Of a stretch of DNA of 64,000 bases, positions 33,009-41,458 are shown in pieces. The stretch is taken from positions 868,001 through 932,000 of the forward strand of contig NZ_SIZW01000043.1 in NCBI RefSeq assembly GCF_009866805.1, written 5' to 3'. Origin of the DNA: Schauerella aestuarii. GTDB taxonomy: Bacteria > Pseudomonadota > Gammaproteobacteria > Burkholderiales > Burkholderiaceae_B. Every line of letters starts with the position of its first letter. The stretch's first letter is position 1. The notes below the pieces were generated by a model. The model was not told the origin of the DNA. It ran no database searches and saw only the letters and a list, made by a program, of their open reading frames with translations. The position numbers and the translations under genes were made by a program.

Positions 33009-34190
33009 ATGACTGAAGTAATCGTTGCCGCCGCCGTTCGTACCGCCATCGGCGATTTTGGCGGCAGTCTCAAAGATGTGCCGCCGTCGGACCTGGGCGC
33101 CACCGTCATTCGCGAGGCCGTCGCGCGCGCCGGTGTGGGCGCGGACGAAGTCGGGCATGTGGCCGTCGGGCACGTCATCAATACCGAGCCGCGCGATATG
33201 TACCTCTCCCGGGTGTCGACCCTGGGTGCCGGACTGGCCAAGGAAACGCCTGCCTTCAACGTCAATCGCTTGTGCGGCTCCGGTCTGCAAGCCATCATTT
33301 CGGCCTCGCAATCGATTCTGCTGGGCGACGCCGACATCGCCGTGGGTGCAGGGGCAGAAAGCATGAGCCGCGCACCGTATATTTCGCCTGCGCATCGCTT
33401 CGGCGCGCGAATGGGCGACAGCGTATTGCTCGATATGATGACGGGCGCCTTGTCCGATCCTTTCGATCGTTCGCACATGGGCGTGACGGCGGAGAATGTG
33501 GCGGCGAAGTTCGGCATCGACCGCGCCGCACAGGATGCGCTGGCGGTGGAGTCGCATCGCCGTGCCGCGGCCGCCATCGACGCGGGCTACTTTCGCGATC
33601 AGATCGTGCCGGTCGTGCTCAAGACCCGGAAGGGCGACACCACGTTCGACACGGATGAGCATGTGCGCCGGGATGTGACGCTGGAAAGCCTGGCCAAGCT
33701 CAAGACCGTCTTCCAAAAGGAAAACGGTACGGTCACGGCGGGCAACGCCTCGGGCATCAACGACGGGGCGGGCGCCATCGTGCTGATGAATGCGGAGGTG
33801 GCCAGCAAGCGCGGCGTGCAACCTCTGGCGCGGCTGGTGGCCTATGGCCACGCGGGCGTCGATCCCAAGATCATGGGCATCGGCCCCGTGCCGGCCACAC
33901 AGGCAGCGTTGAAGCGTGCGGGGCTCACCATCGATCAAATGGACGTGATCGAGGCCAATGAGGCCTTTGCCGCTCAGGCCTGCGCAGTGGCCAAGGCACT
34001 CGAGTTCGATCCGGCGCGCGTCAATCCCAACGGCAGCGGTATCGCGCTGGGGCATCCCATCGGGGCCACCGGTGCCATCATCACCGTCAAGGCGCTGCAC
34101 GAATTGCAACGCATCAAGGGGCGTTATGCCTTGGTGACGATGTGCATCGGCGGTGGCCAGGGTATCGCGGCAATCTTCGAGCGGATGTAA
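33009..34190 (+). CDS. Acetyl-CoA acetyltransferase (thiolase)
   Basis: A 393-residue thiolase that joins two acetyl-CoA to acetoacetyl-CoA or cleaves 3-ketoacyl-CoA. The nucleophilic Cys is in FNVNRLCGSGLQAI, the second active-site region is GSGIALGHPIGATGA with the catalytic His, and the third is VTMCIGGGQGIAAIFE with the second Cys. Start: the ATG of MTEVIVAAAVRTAIGDF, preceded by AAAGGA and matching the conserved N-terminus. It has its own promoter candidate. It could serve poly-hydroxybutyrate synthesis, ketone-body use or the last step of the neighbouring acyl-CoA pathway; sequence alone does not decide. Confidence 0.93.
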   Translation: MTEVIVAAAVRTAIGDFGGSLKDVPPSDLGATVIREAVARAGVGADEVGHVAVGHVINTEPRDMYLSRVSTLGAGLAKETPAFNVNRLCGSGLQAIISASQSILLGDADIAVGAGAESMSRAPYISPAHRFGARMGDSVLLDMMTGALSDPFDRSHMGVTAENVAAKFGIDRAAQDALAVESHRRAAAAIDAGYFRDQIVPVVLKTRKGDTTFDTDEHVRRDVTLESLAKLKTVFQKENGTVTAGNASGINDGAGAIVLMNAEVASKRGVQPLARLVAYGHAGVDPKIMGIGPVPATQAALKRAGLTIDQMDVIEANEAFAAQACAVAKALEFDPARVNPNGSGIALGHPIGATGAIITVKALHELQRIKGRYALVTMCIGGGQGIAAIFERM

Positions 34191-34208
34191 GCGGCGGGGC
34201 TGGCTACA

Positions 34209-34991
34209 ATGCCGCCCATGCCTGCCTACTCGCTTCCCACCGAACTCGACGAACCCACGCTATCCGAATCGGATGGCGTGCGGTATCTGCACTTCAATAC
34301 GGCCTGGATACAGGGCGCCATGGTGGTGCGCGCGCCGACCGAGCTCGTGCTCGAATACACCGCGCAGATGATGGCGTGGTTGTTGTTCCTGGCGCCGCCG
34401 AAGGGCAGTGACGCCATCGGTTTGCTGGGGTTGGGCGCGGGCTCGCTGGCACGATTTTGTTTGAAGCGCACCCGGAGCCAGGTGCTGGCCGTGGAATGGA
34501 ATCCGCGCGTCACCAGCGCTTGCCAGATGTTCTTCAAGCTGCCGCCGCAGGCGCGTCTGGACGTCGAGCATATGGATGCCGCCGCCTGGGTGGCCGATCC
34601 GCTCAATCGCGGCCGCACGCCGATTTTGATGGTCGACCTGTACGACGCCGAGGCCCGCGGTCCGGTGCGCGACAGCGTCGCGTTCTACCGCGACTGCCGG
34701 CGTGCATTGGGTGACGTCGGCGTGATGACGGTCAACCTGTTCGGCGACCACGACAGCTTTCCGCGCAATATCGATCACATCGAACGCGCCTTCGACAAGC
34801 GGGTGGTGCTGTTGCCTGAGATCGACGCCGGCAACCGTATTGCACTGGCCTTCACCGGGCCGCCGATCGCCATCGAGGCGGACACATTGATGGCCCGAGC
34901 CGAAGAGGTCGAAGCGCAGTTCGGCCTGCCGGCGCGCCGATGGGGGCGGGCACTGATGGCATATGCCAAGGATGGTGTGTTCAGCGTCTAG
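34209..34991 (+). CDS. Spermidine-synthase-like aminopropyltransferase family protein
   Basis: A 260-residue protein with the Rossmann fold of the SpeE family. Visible: the front region YLHFNTAWIQGAMVVRAPTELVLEYTAQMMAWLLF, the cofactor-binding GLLGLGAGSLARFCLK, an acidic strand end VLAVEWNPRV, and LMVDLYDAE where SpeE has its DxxD-type catalytic loop. The canonical Asp pair of true spermidine synthases is only partly kept, so it is better called SpeE-like; many such bacterial paralogues have no proven polyamine activity. It starts 19 bases after the thiolase stop. A second start (MPAYSLPTE) three codons in is equally likely; no clear ribosome site decides. Confidence 0.75.
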   Translation: MPPMPAYSLPTELDEPTLSESDGVRYLHFNTAWIQGAMVVRAPTELVLEYTAQMMAWLLFLAPPKGSDAIGLLGLGAGSLARFCLKRTRSQVLAVEWNPRVTSACQMFFKLPPQARLDVEHMDAAAWVADPLNRGRTPILMVDLYDAEARGPVRDSVAFYRDCRRALGDVGVMTVNLFGDHDSFPRNIDHIERAFDKRVVLLPEIDAGNRIALAFTGPPIAIEADTLMARAEEVEAQFGLPARRWGRALMAYAKDGVFSV

Positions 34992-35138
34992 GCGGATCTG
35001 GATGATTTGCGGACGCCAGACCGCCCTTGTGGGGTGCGCCCTGGTCCCTCCTATTGCGATCAGTCCAATCGGTCGCAAAGTCAGTCGAAAATACCGGGAT
35101 CTTTGGTCGTTAAAAGTAGCAATTTCGCGTTAACGCAC

Positions 35139-35182
35139 CTTCAAAGTTCGTACAACGACTGCTAACATCTTCGAAGTTTGTA
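35139..35182. repeat. 14-base direct repeats upstream of malonyl-CoA decarboxylase
   Basis: CTTCAAAGTTCGTA (35139-35152) and CTTCGAAGTTTGTA (35169-35182) match at 12 of 14 positions and are exactly 30 bases apart, about three helix turns. A 10-base palindrome GCGTTAACGC (35127-35136) lies just ahead. They sit 50-90 bases before the matA start, in the likely promoter region, and are candidates for an activator or repressor site. Confidence 0.5.
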
Positions 35183-35230
35183 GGTTCTCGGCGCGCCGTG
35201 CGTTGGGAGAAAACGTTGGAGTGTGTCGCC

Positions 35231-36577
35231 ATGTCGTCCCCAGATCCGCGTGCCGCCGGTCGCGCGCCTTCCGGTAAGTCCGCTGCTGCGGCAAAGCCGA
35301 CCAGCCCTTCGCCCGCACGGGCCGATGCCGCTGACAACGATGCAGCAGCAGGCGCAGCGACCGGGCTGATGGCCCGTATCGGCCGATTGTGGGATCGCGA
35401 TGTGAGCTTTACCGCCGCACAAGCGCAGGCGCTGCTCTCGGCCCGGCTGACCGACGTTGCGGCCAATCGCCTGGCGCGTGAATGGAGTGCCGCTTATCTT
35501 GCCGCCGATGCGCGCGTGCGGCGGGCCTTGCTCACCACATTGACCCAAGCTGCCCAATCGATCGACGACGCCGACATCGGCGGCGGCCAGCGTCTCTTCA
35601 AACGTATGAATGCGTTGCCCGATGGACTGCGCTTTCTGGTGGCACTGCGCACGGATATGCTCAAGTGGCGCAAACAGGTGCCGGGCCTCCCGGCTTTCGA
35701 CAGCACGCTGCAGGATCTGCTCTCGGCCTGGTTCGATGTGGGCCTGCTCGAACTGCGCCGTTTGACGTGGGATTCGCCGGCGTCTCTGCTCGAGAAGTTG
35801 ATCGTGTATGAAGCGGTGCACGAGATCCAGTCGTGGGAAGACTTGCGCCATCGCGTGGCCGGCGACCGCCGTTGCTATGCCTATTTCCATCCCAAGATGC
35901 CGGATGTGCCTCTGATTTTCGTGGAAGTGGCGTTTTCGCCCACCATGGCTGACAACGTCCAGTCGTTGCTGGATACGAAGGCGCCATCCGGCGATCTCGA
36001 CCGTGCACGGTGGGCCATTTTCTATTCCATTTCCAATACCCAGGCGGGGCTGCGCGGCATCAGTTTCGGCAATTTTCTGCTCAAGCGCGTGATCGATGCG
36101 ATGGTGGAGGACCTGCCCAAGCTCAAATCGTTTGCAACGCTCTCGCCGATTCCTGGATTCAACGAGTGGCTGGCGAAGCAGGATGCTCAAGCCATTGAAA
36201 AGCTGCTGCGGGAAAAGCCGGAAGAACGTCCGCGTGGCCGCTTGCCGGACGGCGAGCGCTGGGTGGCGCGGCTGCAGAAGGCAGCCCGCGGGAGCGCCAA
36301 TGAGGTCGTGCAGCGCGCCGCGTTCAAGCTTGCTGCGCATTACTTGTCCAGCATGAAGAATGGCCAGCCCCTGGACCCCGTCGCGCGCTTCCACCTGGGC
36401 AACGGTGCTCGGGTTGAACGGCTCAACTGGGCGGCCGATCGCTCGGATAAAGGGATCGCTCAGTCCAGCGCCATGATGGTCAATTACCTTTACGCGCTCG
36501 ATGACCTCGACGACAATCTGGCTCGATTGAACGACGGTACCCCCGTCGTCAGCCGGGCGATCGCGCGCTTGCGATAA
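35231..36577 (+). CDS. matA: Malonyl-CoA decarboxylase
   Basis: A 448-residue enzyme that converts malonyl-CoA to acetyl-CoA and CO2. Family marks: RFLVALRTDMLKW, the helical RLTWDSPASLLEKLIVYEAVHEIQSWEDLRHR, RCYAYFHPKMPDVPLIFVEVAF, and the catalytic-domain SFGNFLLKRVI, TLSPIPGFNEWL and HFHLGNGA-like RFHLGNGARVERLNW. The N-terminal 50 residues are Ala/Ser/Pro-rich and look disordered. Start: the ATG at 35231 has GGAG about nine bases upstream; an upstream GTG at 35198 would add 11 residues. It is followed 33 bases on by the malonyl-CoA synthetase gene, so together they turn malonate into acetyl-CoA. Confidence 0.93.
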   Translation: MSSPDPRAAGRAPSGKSAAAAKPTSPSPARADAADNDAAAGAATGLMARIGRLWDRDVSFTAAQAQALLSARLTDVAANRLAREWSAAYLAADARVRRALLTTLTQAAQSIDDADIGGGQRLFKRMNALPDGLRFLVALRTDMLKWRKQVPGLPAFDSTLQDLLSAWFDVGLLELRRLTWDSPASLLEKLIVYEAVHEIQSWEDLRHRVAGDRRCYAYFHPKMPDVPLIFVEVAFSPTMADNVQSLLDTKAPSGDLDRARWAIFYSISNTQAGLRGISFGNFLLKRVIDAMVEDLPKLKSFATLSPIPGFNEWLAKQDAQAIEKLLREKPEERPRGRLPDGERWVARLQKAARGSANEVVQRAAFKLAAHYLSSMKNGQPLDPVARFHLGNGARVERLNWAADRSDKGIAQSSAMMVNYLYALDDLDDNLARLNDGTPVVSRAIARLR

Positions 36578-36610
36578 TCCCGATTGCGATGAACATTCTG
36601 GAGACGTTTG

Positions 36611-38179
36611 ATGGTGGTTTCGACCGACGCGCTGGGCGGCGCGAATAATCTTTTCACGCTGCTGGCTTCCGGTTTCTCCGGCAAACCCGATGCGGTGGCC
36701 ATCGAAACCACCACGCAACGCTATACCTGGCGCGATATCGACGCGGCCACGGCGCGAATGGCCAATCTGCTGGGTTCGCTCCATCTGCCGGCGGGCGCCA
36801 GAGTGGCTGCCTATACCGAAAAGTCACCGCAGGCCCTGATGCTTTATTTGGCCACGCTGCGTGCCGGCCTGGTTTATCTGCCGCTCAATACGGCCTACCG
36901 CGAAAGCGAACTCGACTATTTCCTGGGCAATGCCGAGCCTGCAGTGGTGGTGTACGGCAGCGCCGACATGGCGTGGATGGCGCCGCTGCTCGAGCGCCGC
37001 ATTGCGGCATCCGGCACGGTGCATGGGTTCACGCTCGATGCCAACGGTGACGGCACCCTCATCTCCGCGGCCGCGCATTTCCCGGATACGTGCGCGACCG
37101 TCGTGCGACAGGCCGACGATCTGGCCGCGATTTTGTATACCTCCGGCACGACCGGGCGCAGCAAGGGCGCCATGTTGTCGCACGGCAATCTGGCCGCCAA
37201 TGCGCTTACGCTGCGCGATTACTGGGGGTGGCGCGGCGACGACGTGCTCCTGCATATGTTGCCGATCTTTCACGTCCATGGGCTGTTCGTGGCTGCGCAG
37301 GGCGCGTTGCTGGCCGGGGCGCGCATGTTGTGGCGAACGAAGTTCGATGTGGACGAGGCGCTGGCTGCCTTGCCGCATGCCACCGTGATGATGGGCGTGC
37401 CCACCTACTACGTGCGGCTGCTGGCGGACTCGCGCTTCGACCGATCGGTGTGTCCCAAAGTGCGATTGTTCGTATCGGGTTCGGCGCCGTTGCTCACCGA
37501 AACGTTCGAAAGCTTTGCCGACCGGATGGGGCAGCCCATTCTTGAGCGGTACGGCATGAGCGAGACCAATATGCTCACCTCCAACCCGTACCGGCGCGAA
37601 GACGGCGCACGACTGGGTGGCACGGTAGGCCGCGCGCTTCCGGGCGTGTCGGTGCGTGTGGTCGACGATGGCAATCAAGCGTTGCCGGCGGGCGAGATTG
37701 GCAATGTGCAGGTGCGCGGGCCGAACGTGTTTTCCGGCTACTGGCGCATGCCTGAGAAGACCCGTGAAGAGTTTGCGCCAGGCGGGTGGTTCAAGACCGG
37801 CGATGTGGGCCGTTTCGGCGGTGCGCCGGGTGTGCCGGACGATTATCTGTCGATCGTGGGCCGCAGCAAGGATCTCATCATTACCGGCGGGTTCAACGTC
37901 TATCCCAAGGAAATCGAAACGGTGCTGGATGATTTGCCGGGCGTGGCGGAATCGGCCGTGATCGGCGTGCCGCATCCGGATTTCGGCGAAGCGGTCGTAG
38001 CCGTCGTCGTGGCGAAGCCGGGTGTGGAACTCGATGCCGCAGCTATCCTCAAGGCCTTGAAAGCGGGCATCGCCAACTTCAAGGTACCCAAGCGTATCCA
38101 CGTGGTGGATCAACTGCCGCGCAATACGATGGGCAAGGTGCAGAAAAACGTGCTGCGCGAGCGTTACGGCCTGAATTAA
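36611..38179 (+). CDS. matB: Malonyl-CoA synthetase
   Basis: A 522-residue ANL-superfamily ligase that makes malonyl-CoA from malonate, ATP and CoA. Motifs: P-loop AAILYTSGTTGRSKGAMLSH, MLPIFHVHGLFVAAQG, the A5 motif LERYGMSETNMLTSNPY, the hinge SIVGRSKDLIITGGFNVYPKEIE and A10 LPRNTMGKVQKNVLRE with the catalytic Lys. The conserved Arg-containing TYYVRLL and SETNM region suits the dicarboxylate substrate. It is read with matA as a two-gene malonate operon; no MatC transporter or MatR regulator gene lies nearby. Start at ATG 36611; a TTG directly before it is less likely. Confidence 0.92.
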   Translation: MVVSTDALGGANNLFTLLASGFSGKPDAVAIETTTQRYTWRDIDAATARMANLLGSLHLPAGARVAAYTEKSPQALMLYLATLRAGLVYLPLNTAYRESELDYFLGNAEPAVVVYGSADMAWMAPLLERRIAASGTVHGFTLDANGDGTLISAAAHFPDTCATVVRQADDLAAILYTSGTTGRSKGAMLSHGNLAANALTLRDYWGWRGDDVLLHMLPIFHVHGLFVAAQGALLAGARMLWRTKFDVDEALAALPHATVMMGVPTYYVRLLADSRFDRSVCPKVRLFVSGSAPLLTETFESFADRMGQPILERYGMSETNMLTSNPYRREDGARLGGTVGRALPGVSVRVVDDGNQALPAGEIGNVQVRGPNVFSGYWRMPEKTREEFAPGGWFKTGDVGRFGGAPGVPDDYLSIVGRSKDLIITGGFNVYPKEIETVLDDLPGVAESAVIGVPHPDFGEAVVAVVVAKPGVELDAAAILKALKAGIANFKVPKRIHVVDQLPRNTMGKVQKNVLRERYGLN

Positions 38180-38184
38180 CCAAA

Positions 38185-38223
38185 TAACCAAAACAGCCCG
38201 GATTTAACCAAAACAGCCCGGAT
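38185..38223. repeat. Tandem 19-base duplication after matB
   Basis: TAACCAAAACAGCCCGGAT occurs exactly twice (38185-38203 and 38205-38223) with one base between. The second copy runs into the left arm of the large hairpin at 38214-38254, so the duplication has copied half of a terminator arm. Confidence 0.9.
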
Positions 38224-38254
38224 CGATTCGCGGTATTCGAATCGATCCGGGCTG
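38214..38254. terminator. Large hairpin between convergent matB and aldo/keto reductase genes
   Basis: A perfect 17-bp inverted repeat (38214-38230 and 38238-38254) with a 7-base loop, starting 35 bases past the matB stop. On the minus strand it is followed by TGTTTTGG, so it is best placed to end the leftward aldo/keto reductase transcript, and may also stop matB transcripts. Confidence 0.65.
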
Positions 38255-38381
38255 CTGCGTTTGCGGCCGAAACAAGCACGGCGTCAAACAAGGTGCACGC
38301 GGTGCGGCGCGTTCCCGCCATCCTTCGCGACAACCGCACGGCATGATGTGCGGCGTTGCTTTGCCTTTAAAACCATTCCCC

Positions 38382-39350
38382 TTAAACGTGTTCCTTTTGC
38401 CATGCGCTGGCTTGCGTGATCACATCGATATCTGCGGGGGCGAGCTCCAAATGCGCGGCCGCCACCAGCTCGTTCAGTTGTTCGAGCGAGGTGGCACTCG
38501 CAATCGGCGAGGTAATGCCCGGCTGTGCCAGTTGCCAGGCCAGGGCGACCTGGCCGAGCGTGGCGCCTGTGCTTTCCGCAACCTGATCCAACGCCGCAAG
38601 AATGCGCTCTCCGCGCGGATTCAGGTACTTCTCAATGATCTTCTTGCCCCGCAAGCTCTTGCTGGCGTCCGCAGCGCTGCGGTACTTGCCGGTCAGAAAC
38701 CCTGCCGCCAATGCGAAATAAGGAATCACACCGATATCCTGAGCCGTGGCGACGGCTTGAATGCCGGACTCATAGGGTTCGCGCGAGTACACGTTGTACT
38801 CGGGCTGAATGCTCTCGTAGCGGGGCAGGCCGTGACGCTCGCTTTCGATCAACGCTTCGGACAGTCGAATCGACGTGTAGTTGGAGGCGCCGATGGCGCG
38901 CACCTTGCCCTGTTCGATCAGCTTTGCAAAGGCGCCGAGGGTGTCGGCCAACGGGGTGCTTTCGTCGTCTTCGTGGGCCTGATAAAGGTCGATGTAATCG
39001 GTATGCAGACGAGCGAGCGAATCGTCGACAGCGCGGTTGATGTAGGCAGGCGCCAGACCCTTCGCGCCGGGACCCATGTCCATGCCGACCTTGGTGCCGA
39101 TGATGACCTGATCGCGCTTGCCCGTTTTTTCGAGCCAGCGGCCGATGATGACCTCGGATTCGCCGCCGCGGTTTCCTGGCACCCAGCGCGAATACACGTC
39201 AGCCGTGTCGATGAAGTTCAGACCTGCATCGACGAGGGCATCCAAGATCGAGAACGCGTCCACTTCGCTTACGGTCCAGCCGAAAACGTTGCCGCCGAAA
39301 GTCAGCGGGGGGACCGTCAGTCCTGATCGTCCTAATGCGCGTCGTTGCAT
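38382..39350 (-). CDS. Aldo/keto reductase
   Basis: A 322-residue NADPH-dependent TIM-barrel oxidoreductase. The catalytic tetrad is visible: Asp and Tyr in FIDTADVYS, Lys in IGTKVGMDM and His in LYQAHEDDE. The cofactor region reads RAIGASNYTSIRLSEAL and the strand PEYNVYSREPYE; the later PYFALAAGFLTGKYR and GQVALAWQLAQPGITSPIASATS segments are typical of the YajO/IolS-like branch. Substrate not predictable. It is a single leftward gene, convergent with matB across a shared hairpin and divergent from the ABC importer at 39577. Confidence 0.9.
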   Translation of the reverse strand: MQRRALGRSGLTVPPLTFGGNVFGWTVSEVDAFSILDALVDAGLNFIDTADVYSRWVPGNRGGESEVIIGRWLEKTGKRDQVIIGTKVGMDMGPGAKGLAPAYINRAVDDSLARLHTDYIDLYQAHEDDESTPLADTLGAFAKLIEQGKVRAIGASNYTSIRLSEALIESERHGLPRYESIQPEYNVYSREPYESGIQAVATAQDIGVIPYFALAAGFLTGKYRSAADASKSLRGKKIIEKYLNPRGERILAALDQVAESTGATLGQVALAWQLAQPGITSPIASATSLEQLNELVAAAHLELAPADIDVITQASAWQKEHV

Positions 39351-39576
39351 AACGTTCTCCAGTTAAGTTGCCAGTATATCGGGCCTCGACCCGGCTTGTT
39401 GCGTGCGTTGTCCGACATAAGTCCGACTTACATTCAACACAGGGAAAGCCCGGACACTGTCGAACGCGGGTCACGTTAGACTATCGCTTTTTCAAATCTA
39501 GCAAGCGGCGCGCCACAAGCAAAACTTCAAGCGTCGACCGCGTATCGCCCCGTCCACGAGATAAAGGAGTCCACCC

Positions 39577-40551
39577 ATGTTCAATCGCCTGTCTGTTCGC
39601 GCCATCGTCGGCGCCACTGCCATGGCCGCCCTGTTGTCGGGCGCGCCCGCGCTGGCACAGGAGAAGTCGGTTGCCGTGACCGCGATCGTCGAGCATCCCG
39701 CGCTGGATGCCATTCGTGACGGTGTACAGGATGCGCTGAAGGCAGCCGGTTACAACGCGGGCAAGAACCTCCGTTGGCAATACCAGAGCGCCCAGGGCAA
39801 TCCGGGTACGGCTGGCCAGATCGCCCGCAAGTTCGTGGGCGACCGCCCCGATGCCATCGTTGCGATCGCCACGCCCTCGGCCCAGGCCGTCGTGGCCGCC
39901 ACCAAGGATGTGCCGGTGGTGTACTCCGGCGTGACCGATCCCGTGGCGGCGCAGCTCGTGAAGGGATGGGAAGCCTCGGGCACCAATGTCACGGGTGTGT
40001 CCGACCGGCTGGCGCTCGACAAGCAAATCGAACTCATCAAGAAGATCGTGCCGCAGGCCAAGCGGGTCGGCATCGTCTACAACCCCGGCGAAGCCAACTC
40101 GGTGGTCGTGGTCAAGCAACTGCAGGAACTGCTGCCCAAGGCAGGCATGACGCTGGTGGAAGCGGCGGCACCGCGCTCGGTGGATGTGGGTTCGGCGGCA
40201 CGCAGCTTGATCGACAAGGTCGATGTCATCTACACCAGCACCGATAACAACGTGGTGTCGGCTTACGAGTCGCTCGTGAAAGTGGGCAATGACGCCAAAG
40301 TACCGTTGATCGCCTCGGATACCGATAGCGTCAAGCGTGGCGCGATTGCCGCGCTGGGCGTGGATTACCGTGCGCTGGGCGTGCAAACGGGCAAGATCGT
40401 CGTGCGTATTCTCAAAGGCGAAAAGCCGGGCGCGATTCCGTCCGAGAGCAGCAGCAAGGTCGAACTCTTCGTCAATCCGGGCGCGGCGCAGAAGCAGGGC
40501 ATCACGCTGTCCGAAGCGGTGCTGAAGTCGGCCGCTCAAATCATCAAGTAA
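39577..40551 (+). CDS. ABC transporter substrate-binding protein (TrpX-like family)
   Basis: A 324-residue periplasmic protein of the ABC-type family that includes tryptophan/tyrosine TrpX-like proteins (PF04392). Signal peptide ends GAPALAQEKSVAV. Family matches: AIVEHPALDAIRDGVQDALKAAGY, VAIATPSAQAVVAATKDVPVVYSGVTDPVAA, and VGIVYNPGEANSVVVVKQL. A strong AAAGGAGT ribosome site precedes the ATG. It opens a three-gene importer with permease (15-base gap) and ATPase (1-base gap). The ligand is not certain; aromatic amino acids are the leading guess from the family. Confidence 0.88.
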   Translation: MFNRLSVRAIVGATAMAALLSGAPALAQEKSVAVTAIVEHPALDAIRDGVQDALKAAGYNAGKNLRWQYQSAQGNPGTAGQIARKFVGDRPDAIVAIATPSAQAVVAATKDVPVVYSGVTDPVAAQLVKGWEASGTNVTGVSDRLALDKQIELIKKIVPQAKRVGIVYNPGEANSVVVVKQLQELLPKAGMTLVEAAAPRSVDVGSAARSLIDKVDVIYTSTDNNVVSAYESLVKVGNDAKVPLIASDTDSVKRGAIAALGVDYRALGVQTGKIVVRILKGEKPGAIPSESSSKVELFVNPGAAQKQGITLSEAVLKSAAQIIK

Positions 40552-40566
40552 TCGACGAGCGCCTAC

Positions 40567-41457
40567 ATGTCGATGTTCTCATTGCTGGGCGCGCTTGAGA
40601 TCGGACTGATCTTCAGTCTCGTCGCGCTCGGCGTCCTCATTTCGTTTCGCTTGCTGCGGTTTCCCGATCTTACGGTCGACGGCAGCTTTCCCTTGGGCGG
40701 TGCCGTTGCCGCCACGTTGATTTCATTCGGGCACGATCCGTTTCTCGCGACGATTGCCGCCACCGGCGCGGGGGCCGTGGCGGGGCTCTTTACGGGCTGG
40801 CTCAATGTTCGTCTGCGCATCATGGATCTGCTGGCCAGCATTCTCATGATGATCGCGTTGTACTCGATCAATTTGCGCATCATGGGCAAGCCCAACGTAC
40901 CGCTGATCATGGAGCCCACCGTATTCAGCATCCTGCAGCCGGCGTTCTTGAGCGACTACGTGGCGCGACCCTTGATGCTGCTTGTTGTGGTGATCGTGGC
41001 CAAGCTGTTGCTCGACTGGTTCCTGTCGACGCAAACCGGTCTCGCCCTGCGCGCGACCGGTGCCAATCCGCGCATGTCGCGCGCGCAGGGCGTCAATACC
41101 GGCCGCATGATTCTCGGTGGCATGGCCTTGTCCAATGCCCTGGTGGCGCTGGCGGGCGCGCTCTTCGCGCAAACGCAGGGCGGTGCCGACATCTCAATGG
41201 GTATCGGCACGATCGTCATCGGTCTTGCTGCGGTGATCGTCGGTGAAAGCCTGTTGCCGTCGCGGCGTTTGTTCATGATGACGTTGGCCGTGATTCTGGG
41301 CGCAATCGTCTATCGGTTCTTCATTGCGTTGGCTCTCAACAGCGATTTCATCGGCCTGCAGGCGCAGGACCTCAACCTCGTGACGGCCGTGCTGGTCACG
41401 CTGGCCTTGGTGTTGCCGAACGTCAAGCGACGGATATTCAAGGGCAGGGGGCGCTGA
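40567..41457 (+). CDS. ABC transporter permease (TrpY-like, BPD_transp_2 family)
   Basis: A 296-residue inner-membrane permease, about eight hydrophobic helices, related to branched-chain amino acid type permeases. It begins MFSLLGALEIGLIFSLVALGVLISFRLLRFPDLTVDGSFPLGGAVAATLI, a pattern seen in TrpX-linked permeases, and has the cytoplasmic loop TGLALRATGANPRMSRAQGVNTGRMIL that contacts the ATPase. It starts 15 bases after the binding protein and ends one base before the ATPase gene, so the three are one operon. Confidence 0.87.
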   Translation: MSMFSLLGALEIGLIFSLVALGVLISFRLLRFPDLTVDGSFPLGGAVAATLISFGHDPFLATIAATGAGAVAGLFTGWLNVRLRIMDLLASILMMIALYSINLRIMGKPNVPLIMEPTVFSILQPAFLSDYVARPLMLLVVVIVAKLLLDWFLSTQTGLALRATGANPRMSRAQGVNTGRMILGGMALSNALVALAGALFAQTQGGADISMGIGTIVIGLAAVIVGESLLPSRRLFMMTLAVILGAIVYRFFIALALNSDFIGLQAQDLNLVTAVLVTLALVLPNVKRRIFKGRGR

Positions 41458-41458
41458 T

